Positions 25,901 to 35,293 are shown, counted from the stretch's first letter. The stretch: DNA of 64,000 nucleotides from an uncultured Clostridia bacterium (GCA_934254815.1 CAKQME010000010.1:1-64000); one strand, 5' to 3'. The notes: a model not told the origin generated them from the sequence alone. Made by a program: numbers and translations.

Positions 25901-28900
25901 GAAAATTCCGAAAGACGGCTGACCGAGACTTTCACCGCTACGGCGGACGGGTATAAATACGAAATTTTCGTGTATACCGCGCCCAGCGCGACTTATACCG
26001 ATTTCCTTTTCGATAACGGCGGGCAGGGCGAATTGTCCGTTTCAAACGTTGCGCTCTGGCAGACGGGCGCGCCGTCTACGGCGGGCAACTGGAAAGGTTA
26101 CTGGCTCAATTACCGCGCCGATACGCGTAACAGCGAAGAGTTTGCTTTCACTTATTACAGAAAGAAAATTACGTTAGACGAAACCAAAAAGATAGTTTAC
26201 GCGCCGTTGCAGTTTACGGGCGACGATAAAATCGGGCTTTGGGTAAACGGCGAATTGGTCGTAGATAAGACAAGCGACGCAGGTCAGGCATGGTCTAATA
26301 TTCTTGTCGAAGATATTGCGAAATATCTTGTAAACGGCGAAAATACGCTTGCTTTCGCGGTGTATAACGAGGGCGCGTATTCGGGGTTGTTGTTCGACGG
26401 TATATGGAAATACGACGACGGCGAACAGATAGAAGTATATTCCGACGGCAGCGTTATATGGTCGAAATCCGTTACCGACGGCGACGAGTGGACTAAACCC
26501 GAATACGACGACGGTGCCTGGAGAAAAGCCATAGTTCTCGGCGCGCCGCCTATGGACCCGTGGGGTTCGGTTTATTACGACAGTTCGCTTTACGTCGACA
26601 ACCGCATAGAGATAAACGTTATCGACGGCGAAAATAAATTCGTGGGCGACCTTGTATTCGATTTTACGCTCGATATAAGGCCCGAAAAACAACTCGGCGC
26701 GGATTTCCCGCTGACGATGAATCTCTGGCTTAAAAATTCGACTAAGTCTATCTGTAAGGTTACGCCGCAGATTCTCGAAAACGGCGATATGACGTCGTGG
26801 AAAGTCGGTGAGTTCAACAGGGTAAAATTCCGCGTTAAACTTCCCGATTATCTCGATACCGACGGTTACAGCCTGCAATTGCTTACAACCTATTTCGTAA
26901 TAACCAACAGCGACGTTTTCGAAAACCGTTTCATAAATTTCAGGGTAGAGAATAATTACGTTCCGCACGAAAACGAGACGAAAATCGAGAACGTAAACGG
27001 AACGCCGACGTATATCGTCAACGGCGAACCGAAATCTATGTTCTGGTATATCGCTTCGCCGCGAAGCTTCGATACTTCGCTGTCCGAAGCCGATCGGTTG
27101 TCGGTCGAAACGCTCGTAAACTTCAATACGGGCTTCGGCTCGTTCGAGGGCGACCCCGAATTGTGGAAAGAAAACGATACGCTCGACTTCGAAACTTTCG
27201 ATTCGGTAGTCAACTCCATGGTTGCGGCTTCGAGCAATGCGAATATCGTTTTAACGCTCAATCTCTATCCGCCGAAGTGGTGGCTTGCCAAATATCCCGA
27301 AGAACGCGCGCTTTACAGCGACGATAACGGCAACCTTGCTTATTCCGCCTCGAAAGGCGCTTCGTTCGGCTCGGTTAAATGGCGCGATACCTGCGTTGAA
27401 CTTATAAAGAGATTGATTGCGCATATGCGCGAACAGAAATATTACGGCAAAATCGCGGGCTTCAGAATGGCTGCGGGCGATACCGCCGAATTTATAACTT
27501 ACTACGCCACCGAGGACGGTAAACAATTCGATTATTCGCCCGCAATGCACGATTATTTCGCTACGTGGGCTGAAAAAGAATACGGCACTATAGACGCGCT
27601 TAACGCGGCTTGGAAGAGCGAACTTAAATCTTTCGACGAAATCGAGTTGCCTATCGTAGCCGAATTGAAACAAAGCGGCGTTTACGGCGCGATGAGAGAC
27701 CCCGCCACGGCTCAGAAAAAGGTTATCGACTTCTGTCGTGTTATCGGCGTTTCTACCGTAGATTGTATGACTACCTGGGCAAAAGCCATAAAAGAAGCGA
27801 GCGATTATAAACTTATAGTCGGCTGTTATTACGGATATTTATGGAATACCACGGGTCTCGGCGTTGCGGCGGGTGACGTAAAAGACGCGTTCTCCTCCGA
27901 ATATATGGATTTCTTCTTCTCTCCCGCGGGCTATAACGAGAGACAGTTGGGAGAAAGCGCGTATATGCAAGCCGTTGCGGACAGTATACGGGCTTACGGC
28001 AAAATGTTTATTGCCGAACAGGATAACAGAACTTGTCTTTCGGGGCAATATGCGGGTACCAAATGGAATACGGTCAGAGATAAATCGGTCGGTATAACTC
28101 ATACGTTCGAAGATACGGCGCACCAGCTCAAACGCGATTCGGCGTTCAATATCTGCAACGGCAACGGTCAGTGGTTCTACGACATGCTCGGCGGCTGGCA
28201 TAACGACGAACAGATTCAGGATTTAATGCGCGACGTCAACGACGAGTTCAATTTTACCAACTATCTCGAAAAGAGCGTAATAAACGATATAGCGATTATC
28301 TGTAACGACGAAACGCAGTATTATAAACGCGCAAATTCTCCTGCGGATATCGCCAAGGGCGATTATGCCGCGAGTATGAACGCCGTTATTCAGGAATATA
28401 CGTTTAAACAGCAGAGAAAACATCTGTATAAATCGGGCGCGGGCTTCGACGTATACGCTATGAGTACGCTTGAAGACGGCTTAATGCCCGAACATAAAAT
28501 AAACATTTTCTTAACCCCGTATATCGTTACGACAAAGCAGCGCGCGGCGATAGATAAATACTGTAAGAAAAACGGACAGATAAACGTATTTCTTCACGTT
28601 GCGGGGCTTGGCGACGAAAACGAACTTAATCCGTCTAAAATACGCGATTTAACAGGTTTCGACGTTGCAATCGACTCGTCCAAGACGAGCGCGGGGCAGA
28701 TAACCGTGACCGACGGAACGTCCGACATAACCGACGGCTTGCAAGGGCTTAATTTCGGAACGTTCACGTCTACGATAAATTATATCCGTTACGAAGTTTC
28801 GATAAATGCGGACGAAAACACCGAAGTTCTCGGCGTGCTTTCCGACAGCGGCAAGGTTGGCTTTGCAAGAAAGGAAATGGACGGCTGGACGAGTATTTAC

Positions 28901-29563
28901 TGCGTCGCGCCGAATCTGCCCGTCGAAATTTACAGACAGTTAATCGAGAGCGCGGGCATACACGTTTACTCGCGCAATAAGGCGGATATCGTGTGGTCTA
29001 ACAGCACATACGTCGGGCTTCATTCCGCCGAAAGCGGCAATAAAACGATATATCTCGACGGATATTATTCCGTATACGACGTGTTCGAAAAACGTTACGT
29101 TTCGATGAATACCAACGTTATAGAGTTTTATCACGAGACGAACGACACGCATTTGTTCCAGCTGGGAGAAGCGAACAAGACGTATCTTCTCGCGAGAGTA
29201 AGCGGCGGACACGGTTCTATCGGTAAAAGCGGAATGTTCAAGCTTGACGGCGGTGAAAGTTTCGGGTTCGATATCACGCCCGACGAGGGTTACGTCGTAG
29301 ATACCGTAACGGTAAACGGCAAGGAGTACGAGCTTGGCGACGATTTGACTTTCGCTCTTGAAAACGTTACGGACAGAACGGCTGTCGTGGTAAAATTCAA
29401 ACGCACGCCCGTCGAAGAATACCGCGAGATATGGGAAACGGTCGTTAAATCGTTCACGATACCCGCCTGGGGAATGATTCTCATATTTGCGGGCGTCGCG
29501 GCGGTTGTCGTCGGCATAGTCGTTTTAAAAAATAAGATTCAAAAGAGGAGAAGCGGGGTATGA
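22901..29563 (+). CDS. Giant surface-anchored GH42-like beta-galactosidase-type enzyme with CBM-like modules
   Basis: 2220 aa. Signal peptide/anchor ~1-47. About six tandem jelly-roll modules (~48-1075) repeat a GDFSNGVTDW-type start and YNFSFRY/YELSFYI-type strand, as in CBM4_9-like domains. A GH2-like sugar-binding sandwich (~1075-1240) precedes a GH42/clan-A-like barrel (~1375-1800) with putative acid/base in AAGDTAEF (Asp1527/Glu1530) and putative nucleophile Glu1706 in FIAEQDNR. A Rossmann-like GH42 'trimerisation' domain follows (~1800-1970). The C-terminus has an InlB-like strand repeat, a membrane helix (~2190-2210) and a KKRR-type tail. It probably releases galactose-like sugars at the cell surface. 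It overlaps the binding protein gene by 4 nt. Barrel and anchoring are well supported; substrate is inference. Confidence 0.75.
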   Translation: MKNKINNGGAAIRRPAKFKTIFALSMLFLISVTAFFGVTFTDKTVKAASSLVTNGDFSNGVTDWSIDSGVSYSLLDKNAAGAQNGKALEVKRAGGKAAAKIRHTALTETLYAGKTYNFSFRYRTDLLGNIGDLGSVYFTAGGEKVGNAEVEIYATNSVWQTAYLDIVPYSNAENAVLEIEFANIDASKAATVSYCFADFSLTEQLPVIKNGNFSDGLSGWTFAKKNDSVVNIEAGSKYADISVVNSAEYGGEYGNAIKIYRPSLPTGETTYYKDGYIDIRATRQETLTEGFNYRLSFYAYNDMPASSGSADGVFYGVFRDSVGGNIICNSAGLDGTWKYFSYEFICTEANKTPSFNYRIMDATSAHTVDGITLLLADVRIEKLSKLTSIDLTNGDFSKKVGDYPAEWGILGGKTTISGGAITVANNAAEESFGLSFFSSVYAGGQYKLSASIKAKGDEMKSAFKIYVTPYSDIKRTVAGDRYELDVEWKTGLSKNLFNTYTFDLAINKGIAYLDISFVGETTANLEFSLKDVSFKVTGNNLDFEMGEDKPIFWSATAGTLTSEKGARTGGSGTRYAKVSGVNGGRLNSSNIPLCGGGYYELSFYIKTKLDFSAYVAPFVKFYTADGKSAKFVIYGGNANPGDGLNPYTQRTDTVWQTYFNYVSGETKDWQNVRIPFRAPEDAAYCVLSFGATGSGEWYAVDDVRFTEVAQDESVDIAGVLDFEEFDEENNPAYWYMTVGREKDPQVKVVSDVYHSGKHSLYINANTLNKSQYLYNSLLIPVTPTGSVNVYEASFWVSSRNADVKSVELDVWFHGKDGVKLFSSTIGHFEPHYGGTIKTLNSSSERSEWTKVITRVPIESTYTDMEVKYVSLAFAFTTGKAEVWLDDILFRQVEADSADIFGDGVNYNVIADFNDVHAVDESGNIAGFTAVDDNLNSVDGCLTHGETEEDGGFVTLAANTGAKLRFRTATTFTGYKYSLVVRYKSAYHVNVQARFYDYMGRENSERRLTETFTATADGYKYEIFVYTAPSATYTDFLFDNGGQGELSVSNVALWQTGAPSTAGNWKGYWLNYRADTRNSEEFAFTYYRKKITLDETKKIVYAPLQFTGDDKIGLWVNGELVVDKTSDAGQAWSNILVEDIAKYLVNGENTLAFAVYNEGAYSGLLFDGIWKYDDGEQIEVYSDGSVIWSKSVTDGDEWTKPEYDDGAWRKAIVLGAPPMDPWGSVYYDSSLYVDNRIEINVIDGENKFVGDLVFDFTLDIRPEKQLGADFPLTMNLWLKNSTKSICKVTPQILENGDMTSWKVGEFNRVKFRVKLPDYLDTDGYSLQLLTTYFVITNSDVFENRFINFRVENNYVPHENETKIENVNGTPTYIVNGEPKSMFWYIASPRSFDTSLSEADRLSVETLVNFNTGFGSFEGDPELWKENDTLDFETFDSVVNSMVAASSNANIVLTLNLYPPKWWLAKYPEERALYSDDNGNLAYSASKGASFGSVKWRDTCVELIKRLIAHMREQKYYGKIAGFRMAAGDTAEFITYYATEDGKQFDYSPAMHDYFATWAEKEYGTIDALNAAWKSELKSFDEIELPIVAELKQSGVYGAMRDPATAQKKVIDFCRVIGVSTVDCMTTWAKAIKEASDYKLIVGCYYGYLWNTTGLGVAAGDVKDAFSSEYMDFFFSPAGYNERQLGESAYMQAVADSIRAYGKMFIAEQDNRTCLSGQYAGTKWNTVRDKSVGITHTFEDTAHQLKRDSAFNICNGNGQWFYDMLGGWHNDEQIQDLMRDVNDEFNFTNYLEKSVINDIAIICNDETQYYKRANSPADIAKGDYAASMNAVIQEYTFKQQRKHLYKSGAGFDVYAMSTLEDGLMPEHKINIFLTPYIVTTKQRAAIDKYCKKNGQINVFLHVAGLGDENELNPSKIRDLTGFDVAIDSSKTSAGQITVTDGTSDITDGLQGLNFGTFTSTINYIRYEVSINADENTEVLGVLSDSGKVGFARKEMDGWTSIYCVAPNLPVEIYRQLIESAGIHVYSRNKADIVWSNSTYVGLHSAESGNKTIYLDGYYSVYDVFEKRYVSMNTNVIEFYHETNDTHLFQLGEANKTYLLARVSGGHGSIGKSGMFKLDGGESFGFDITPDEGYVVDTVTVNGKEYELGDDLTFALENVTDRTAVVVKFKRTPVEEYREIWETVVKSFTIPAWGMILIFAGVAAVVVGIVVLKNKIQKRRSGV

Positions 29564-30921
29564 TGAAGAAAATTACGGCTTTTTTAGTCGCGCTTCTGAC
29601 GATGTTTTGTTTTACGGGTTGCGAATTTATTCTCTATGAAGAATCGCGGCTAACCAATCCGCGCGATACCGAAGATATTTACGCGGCGATAGACGAGGGT
29701 TCTCCGCGAGAAGAAGAGGCTTTAAGCGGAAAACTCGAAATACAGATATGGACGAACGAAAGCGAATTGTCCGATAAAATGTGGCGTCTCGTTATAGGTA
29801 AGTTCGAAGAAGTTACGGGCGTAAGCGTTACGGCGCATATCGGTTCAACGGTAAACACTCAGCTTTCCACCCGTTGGCAGGACGGAAACCCGCCCGACGT
29901 CGTATTTCTCTCGGGTTCGGGGCTTCCCGATTCCGAATGGGAGAAAAACGGAGTTATCGAAGAAATTTCGGATATTATCGAAAACGGCTACGTTTACGGA
30001 ACGGATAAAAAGATTTCCGACGTGGTTTATAAAGACGTGTTCGAGCGTTCGGGCGAAAACGCGGGCTATTACCGTGCGGGCGTGTCGGCTTCGGCTTACG
30101 GAATTTTCTATGACGAAAACTATCTGAAGAGTTTCAATCTTTCCGTACCGAACAATTACGACGAACTTATGAAGTTTGTCGAAGATTCTAAAGCGGCGGG
30201 CGCGCCGTCGGCGTTTACCACTTACGGTATGGTCGGAAGTTATACGACCTGGGCTATGATAATGAACGCGCTCGCGTTCGAGGGGCAGGAGCTAATCGAC
30301 GACTTATTGCTTGCGAAAAAATCCGCATGGCAATCCGAAGAGGTCAGAAAAATTCTTACCCGCTGGAGAGAGTTTTCGACGACCGACGGGGTATTGCTTA
30401 CGGGTACGCCGAGTTTCGACCATACGACGGCTCATATGAACTGGCTCAACCATAAGGCGTTGCTTTGCGGCGACGGTATATGGCTCCCGTGGGAGGTTAA
30501 GAACAACACTCCGTCTACGTTTGCGATGGGTTACAGAACTTCGCCTCTTGCCGACGCGGGCAAAGACCCTGCGGTTATCGCGTATCCGTCCACATGCGCT
30601 ATCGCAAGCAAAGCCAAAAACAAGAAAAACGCCGAAGCGTTCGTAAGGTTTTTGTATACGAAATACGTTCAGCAGGTTTTGGGTAGTTACGAGGGCTATA
30701 TCCCCGCGCGTAACGACCTTACTGCCGCAGATATGCCCGAAATAACGGAGGTTTCGAAGAAAAATCTCGAATATCTGCTCGGCGGAAGCGTCGATCTCGT
30801 CTGGAGGCGTTATAACTGGGGCAGCTTGAACGAAGTGGTGAACGGAGCCGTTCAGCAACTTATGACGGGAGCCGTCACCGTTGACGAAGCCGTAAACAGA
30901 ATATCGGCAAAAACCGTCTGA
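29560..30921 (+). CDS. Sugar ABC transporter substrate-binding lipoprotein (family 1)
   Basis: 453 aa. Lipoprotein signal ending CFTGC (Cys21). The mature part has the family-1 two-lobe pattern: LEIQIWTNESE, KFEEVTGVSVTAHIG, WQDGNPPDVVFLSG and a C-terminal AEAFVRFLYTK segment. It would capture an oligosaccharide for the two following permeases. Its ATG overlaps the stop of the giant enzyme (ATGA), so enzyme and importer are translationally coupled, a strong sign that the importer takes up the enzyme's products. Confidence 0.88.
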   Translation: MMKKITAFLVALLTMFCFTGCEFILYEESRLTNPRDTEDIYAAIDEGSPREEEALSGKLEIQIWTNESELSDKMWRLVIGKFEEVTGVSVTAHIGSTVNTQLSTRWQDGNPPDVVFLSGSGLPDSEWEKNGVIEEISDIIENGYVYGTDKKISDVVYKDVFERSGENAGYYRAGVSASAYGIFYDENYLKSFNLSVPNNYDELMKFVEDSKAAGAPSAFTTYGMVGSYTTWAMIMNALAFEGQELIDDLLLAKKSAWQSEEVRKILTRWREFSTTDGVLLTGTPSFDHTTAHMNWLNHKALLCGDGIWLPWEVKNNTPSTFAMGYRTSPLADAGKDPAVIAYPSTCAIASKAKNKKNAEAFVRFLYTKYVQQVLGSYEGYIPARNDLTAADMPEITEVSKKNLEYLLGGSVDLVWRRYNWGSLNEVVNGAVQQLMTGAVTVDEAVNRISAKTV

Positions 30922-30935
30922 GGAGAGGGAAGATT

Positions 30936-31826
30936 ATGAAAAAATCAATTAAAAGAAGAGAAACCGGACCGAGTAAAGCTCAGTGGGGCTTTATGGCGGC
31001 ATTCCTGCTCATACCGCTCGTTCTCGTAACATGTATTACGGTTGTGCCGATGATAAAGGCGATTTACACAAGCTTTTTCGATTACAGCGGCTACGGGGCG
31101 ATGACGTTTTTAGGTTTTGCGAATTACGCCGAACTGTTTACCGATTCGAAGTTTTTCGCTTCTATTTGGAACGACATAAAAATACTGCTTATGAAAGAAG
31201 TTATAGTTATCGTTCTCGCGGTATTTTTCTCGATTTCGATAACGCGGTTGAGCTTCGGAAAACACGAAACCAAGTTTTTTAAATTCATATATTATATACC
31301 GAATATACTTTCGGTAGTCGTCACCGCGAAGTGCTGGAAGTATTTCTTCGATTTCGATTTGTTTTCGGTCGTGTCGGGCTTAAAAACGCCCGCCGACGGC
31401 TGGATAGGCGCGTATCCCGCAGAAATAGTTACTTTTGTTGGTAGCTGGTGCGGTATAGGTATGTTTATGATAATACTTATAGCGGCAATAAACAATATAC
31501 CCAAAGAGATTTACGAGGCGGCGGATATAGACGGCGCTGGGCAGTTCAGACAGCTTATGCAATTGACGATACCCGCCGTGTTGCCGCAGATAAGATATAT
31601 GGCTATTTCGATAGTAACTTCTATTGTCGGTTCTAATATGAACTTCGTAAAACTCTTCGTCGGGGATTACAGTCAGTTTACGACTATGGGCTTGTATCAA
31701 TACAACGCCGCGTTCGTAAGCTATCGTTACGGCTACGCTTACGCCGCTTCTGTCGTCGTTATGGCGATAGTGTTCGTAATATCGTGGCTTATAAACCGAT
31801 TCGTTAAAGAAAAGGGGGAGAACTGA
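30936..31826 (+). CDS. CUT1 sugar ABC permease, MalF/LacF/UgpA type
   Basis: 296 aa with six predicted membrane helices, the first at ~20-42. The cytoplasmic EAA loop IPKEIYEAADIDGAGQFRQ couples to an ATPase. It pairs with the next gene to form the channel. Spacing to the binding protein is 14 nt with GGAGAGGG as ribosome site. The single-residue-overlap junction with the next permease (TGATG) implies coupled translation. Confidence 0.9.
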   Translation: MKKSIKRRETGPSKAQWGFMAAFLLIPLVLVTCITVVPMIKAIYTSFFDYSGYGAMTFLGFANYAELFTDSKFFASIWNDIKILLMKEVIVIVLAVFFSISITRLSFGKHETKFFKFIYYIPNILSVVVTAKCWKYFFDFDLFSVVSGLKTPADGWIGAYPAEIVTFVGSWCGIGMFMIILIAAINNIPKEIYEAADIDGAGQFRQLMQLTIPAVLPQIRYMAISIVTSIVGSNMNFVKLFVGDYSQFTTMGLYQYNAAFVSYRYGYAYAASVVVMAIVFVISWLINRFVKEKGEN

Positions 31827-32698
31827 TGGAAAGCAAATTGACCGTGCGTTCGCCAAAAGCAGTGGCGGGCAGATGGGTTTTAAGAATTTTCTTATATTTC
31901 TGGGCGTTGACGGTAATATTCCCGATATACTGGATGTTGGCTACTTCGCTTAAAGGCACAAAGTACTTTATCGGCGGAGACCTGTGGGGCTGGCCGCAGA
32001 TAATATATCTGCGTAACTATATAGTCGCGTGGGTCGATATGAGTTTCAGTAAATACGTTTTGAATACGTTGATACTTGACGTTCTTACGGTTGCGTTTTT
32101 CGTTATTATGCTTACGACTACCTCGTTTGTACTTGGTAAGTATCAGTTCAGATTCGTAAAGGCGATAGGTTTTTACTACTTTCTCGTTATGATGATTCCG
32201 GGTATACTTTTGCTCGTGCCGTTGTATTCTTTTATCAAAGAATTGAAGTTGCCCACCGATAATCTTATCATACTCGCGATTATTTACGCGGCGCAGGCGC
32301 TTCCCGCGCCGGTGTTCCTGCTCACCGAGTTCGTGCGTTCGATAAACAAGAGCTTTCTCGAAGCCGCGCGGCTCGACGGGGCTGGCGAATGGTATGTTTT
32401 CAGCAGAATAGTTCTTCCGTTCATAAAACCGATAGTCGCGTTTATGTGTCTTACTCAGTTTATGGGTACCTGGAACGAATATCTTACCGCGCTTACGTTT
32501 TTGGGTACGTCCGCAGATAAATGGACGCTTTCCGTCGGAATACAAAAACTCGTTTCGAAATACACTTATTCGGGCGGCGGCGATTACGGCGTTATATTCG
32601 CGGGGCTTATGATATCTATGGTTCCGATACTCATACTGTACGTCATATTCCAGAAACAGATACAGCAGGGTACGGATATGAGCGAGGGTATAAAATAA
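31826..32698 (+). CDS. CUT1 sugar ABC permease, MalG/LacG/UgpE type
   Basis: 290 aa, six membrane helices. The conserved start of the family (YFWALTVIFPIYWMLATSLKG-type) and EAA loop NKSFLEAARLDGAGEWYVF are present. GGGGGAG precedes the start. No ATPase gene (MsmK/UgpC type) lies in this cluster, so the importer probably borrows a shared ATPase encoded elsewhere, a common arrangement in Bacillota. Confidence 0.9.
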   Translation: MESKLTVRSPKAVAGRWVLRIFLYFWALTVIFPIYWMLATSLKGTKYFIGGDLWGWPQIIYLRNYIVAWVDMSFSKYVLNTLILDVLTVAFFVIMLTTTSFVLGKYQFRFVKAIGFYYFLVMMIPGILLLVPLYSFIKELKLPTDNLIILAIIYAAQALPAPVFLLTEFVRSINKSFLEAARLDGAGEWYVFSRIVLPFIKPIVAFMCLTQFMGTWNEYLTALTFLGTSADKWTLSVGIQKLVSKYTYSGGGDYGVIFAGLMISMVPILILYVIFQKQIQQGTDMSEGIK

Positions 32699-32704
32699 TA
32701 CGAT

Positions 32705-35263
32705 ATGCGAAATTTTAAAGACTGCGAACCCATACCGTTCTACTTTTTGAACGACGACGTCAACCGCGACGAACTTATATTACAACTCGAATGTATGCGG
32801 CAAAACGGCATACCCGCGTTTTTTCTTCACGTCCGCGACGGAATAACGGGGCAGGCATACGGTACGGATTTGTTTTTCCGTAACGTAAAATTTATCGTCG
32901 AAGAAGCCGGAAAACGCGGTATAAAAATGTGGATTTACGACGAAGATTCTTATCCCAGCGGCAACGGCGGCGGAAAAATTGTAATAGATAATCCCGAACT
33001 TCGCGCATACGCGCTGAAAGTTGAAAAAATCGCCCGCGACGAGAGCGGAGTTTTCAGAAAAATTCTCGGTAAAGTAAAGGGGCTTTACGGCTACGTCGTA
33101 ACGCGTGACGGTGAAAAAACCACGGTTAAAAAGTTTGACGATTGTTTCGGCACCGTTCGTCCTCATTGGTACAGACGGGAAATGAATAAAACCTATTATT
33201 GCGATCTCGGAGAGTTCGTGTATCCTCATCCGCGCGCGGCTACCTGTTATACCGAAATTATGTTCGAGCTTGAAGCGGAAGCGAACGCCGAAGTTTATTG
33301 CGCTTATCTCACGCCTACAAAAACAGATCTGAGGTACGGCGCGCAGGCGGATTGTTTAAACAGAAAAACGACCGACGAACTTATCGCCCGCGTATACGAA
33401 AAGTATAAAAAGTACGTCGGCAACTATTTCGGTAACGAAATACAAGGGGTATTTATGGACGAGCCGTCCGTCGGCGGAGTGTTGCCGTATACGGCGGAAC
33501 TGGCTGAAAATTTCAAAAAACGCTGCGGACGCGATTTTTATGACGAAGCGTATAAATTGTCGGTAGATTACGCCGGGGATAGCGCGGAATTCCGCCGCGA
33601 ATACGTTTCGACCGTAAAGCAGATGTTTCTCGAAAATTTTGTAAGCCCGCTCGCGGAATGGTGCGGGGAAAACGGGCTGAAATTTACGGGGCATTTTTCG
33701 GGCGAAGAAGATCTGCTGTCACAGGCACTTTGCGGGCAGGATATTTACGAGGGAGCAAAAAAACTCGATATGCCCGGTTTCGATATAATCGGAAAGTATC
33801 TCGGAGACGTTAAACACCCCGCGTTACTGTTCGGCGTGAAGCTGATTTCTTCCGCAGCGGCGCAGAGCGGAAAAAAAGAAATCGTAAGCGAATGTTTCGC
33901 CTTAAACGCCTATAATTTCGGATATTACGGTTTGAAGCGTATGGGCGACTGGCTGTTCGCAAACGGAATAAACCGACTTGTTCCGCATGCGTTTCATTAC
34001 GGATATTCGTCCTATAGGCGAGCCGACGCGGGTAAATCGTTCTTTTTTCAGGACGCGTATTTCGACGAATATTTGAAATTCGCGGCGTATGCCGGCAGGG
34101 TGTGTAAACGTCTTAAAGATTTTGAAAAAACGGTTGCCGATACGCTGGTCGTTCTGCCCGACGGCGCCTTGGCGGAAGAAATTCCGTATTCGTTCGGCAA
34201 CGGAGTAAGCAATCCGTCGCCCCGCGCGAAAAAGTTGAAAAAAGCGATTTCCGAAACGATAGCTTTTATGACCGAAAACCATATCGCATACGAAGTAACC
34301 GAAACCGCTTCGGCGTCGGGTGCAGAAATAGCCGACGGAAAAATAAAGATAGGTCAAAGCGAATACAGCCGGGTGGTAGTGATTAACGGCGGCGAAAGCG
34401 AAAACACCGTGTTCGAAAGGTTTAAAAACTCCGGCGCGGAGTGCGTTTTGTTCTGCGGCGATATAACCGTATTAAGAACTTTTAAAGCGGACGATATAAT
34501 CGACGGAAAAGACGTACTCGTTTTAAGAAAATCAAATGCAAACGGCAAACTTACGTTCGCGTTCAACAATACGGATAAAAAGAGCGAGTTTATTTTGAAA
34601 GCGGGCGAAAACGCAGTTTGTTATGACGCCGAAACCGACGAATATTTTAAACTTGTCGCAGAAAACGGGCGCGCCGTTATAACGCTTGACGGATATTCTT
34701 CTATTACGATTATCGAAGCCGACGGATATAACGCCGAAAAGCCGTTTGTTTACAGACCGTCAAAAGCCGATTACGGCTATTTTACCGACCCGCAATGGAC
34801 GTATATGCCGCGCGGAGCTGTCGGAGCGATAGATAAATACGATTTGGCGATTGAAAAAGACGGAAAGAAAACCGAATTCAACGCCGTTAAATTTAACCGC
34901 GTGCGCGAATTTATCGGCACTAACGACGATATTTATAAGGGCGAATATACAATTCCTTATTTCGATACGGCAAAACGCCCAGCGCCGATATATCCCGTAA
35001 AAGCGGAGTATGCCTGCGAAGTGTCTGCGCCGCCTTGCGACGGAGCGTATCTGTTGTTCGATAAAGAGTCGGTAACAGGCGATTTCGCGTTGAAGTGGAA
35101 CGGCGAAGAAATTCCGCATAAAGAGTTTATTTCAAAGCGTGTGTACGACGCGAGCAATTACGCTTTTTACCCGAAGTGGAAAGCCGTGAATCGTCTGGAA
35201 ATTATCTTGAAAAACGCCGGCGAATTCGACGGCGTAACGGGCGAAATCTATATTATGAAATAA
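32705..35263 (+). CDS. GH106-like glycoside hydrolase (probable alpha-L-rhamnosidase)
   Basis: 852 aa, no signal peptide, so cytoplasmic and acting on imported oligosaccharide. Motifs typical of the GH106 group: FFLHVRDG, IYDEDSYPSGNGGG (~79-92), GVFMDEPSVGG with Glu253, LKFTGHFSGEED and IVSECF with Glu396; Glu253 and Glu396 are the likely catalytic pair by comparison with the paralogue at 59690. C-terminal beta domains follow (~640-850). It starts 6 nt after the permease gene without a clear Shine-Dalgarno sequence. Rhamnose mutarotase elsewhere in the window supports rhamnose release, but the substrate is inferred and GH106 homologues with other activity cannot be excluded. Confidence 0.75.
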   Translation: MRNFKDCEPIPFYFLNDDVNRDELILQLECMRQNGIPAFFLHVRDGITGQAYGTDLFFRNVKFIVEEAGKRGIKMWIYDEDSYPSGNGGGKIVIDNPELRAYALKVEKIARDESGVFRKILGKVKGLYGYVVTRDGEKTTVKKFDDCFGTVRPHWYRREMNKTYYCDLGEFVYPHPRAATCYTEIMFELEAEANAEVYCAYLTPTKTDLRYGAQADCLNRKTTDELIARVYEKYKKYVGNYFGNEIQGVFMDEPSVGGVLPYTAELAENFKKRCGRDFYDEAYKLSVDYAGDSAEFRREYVSTVKQMFLENFVSPLAEWCGENGLKFTGHFSGEEDLLSQALCGQDIYEGAKKLDMPGFDIIGKYLGDVKHPALLFGVKLISSAAAQSGKKEIVSECFALNAYNFGYYGLKRMGDWLFANGINRLVPHAFHYGYSSYRRADAGKSFFFQDAYFDEYLKFAAYAGRVCKRLKDFEKTVADTLVVLPDGALAEEIPYSFGNGVSNPSPRAKKLKKAISETIAFMTENHIAYEVTETASASGAEIADGKIKIGQSEYSRVVVINGGESENTVFERFKNSGAECVLFCGDITVLRTFKADDIIDGKDVLVLRKSNANGKLTFAFNNTDKKSEFILKAGENAVCYDAETDEYFKLVAENGRAVITLDGYSSITIIEADGYNAEKPFVYRPSKADYGYFTDPQWTYMPRGAVGAIDKYDLAIEKDGKKTEFNAVKFNRVREFIGTNDDIYKGEYTIPYFDTAKRPAPIYPVKAEYACEVSAPPCDGAYLLFDKESVTGDFALKWNGEEIPHKEFISKRVYDASNYAFYPKWKAVNRLEIILKNAGEFDGVTGEIYIMK

Positions 35264-35268
35264 AGTAT

Positions 35269-35293
35269 AAGCGACGGCTTTATGCCGTCGCTT
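35269..35293. terminator. Bidirectional terminator whose loop holds a stop codon
   Basis: A 10-bp stem AAGCGACGGC/GCCGTCGCTT (35269-35278 with 35284-35293) has a 5-nt loop, with TTTTG after it on the plus strand. The stop codon of the convergent membrane-protein gene (35280-35282) lies in the loop, so the stem codes its last residues. Confidence 0.75.

Noticed and set aside
26174..26968. A 264-residue minus-strand frame inside the giant enzyme gene
   Set aside because: Shadow of the conserved sense frame; no similarity to any family and no ribosome site.
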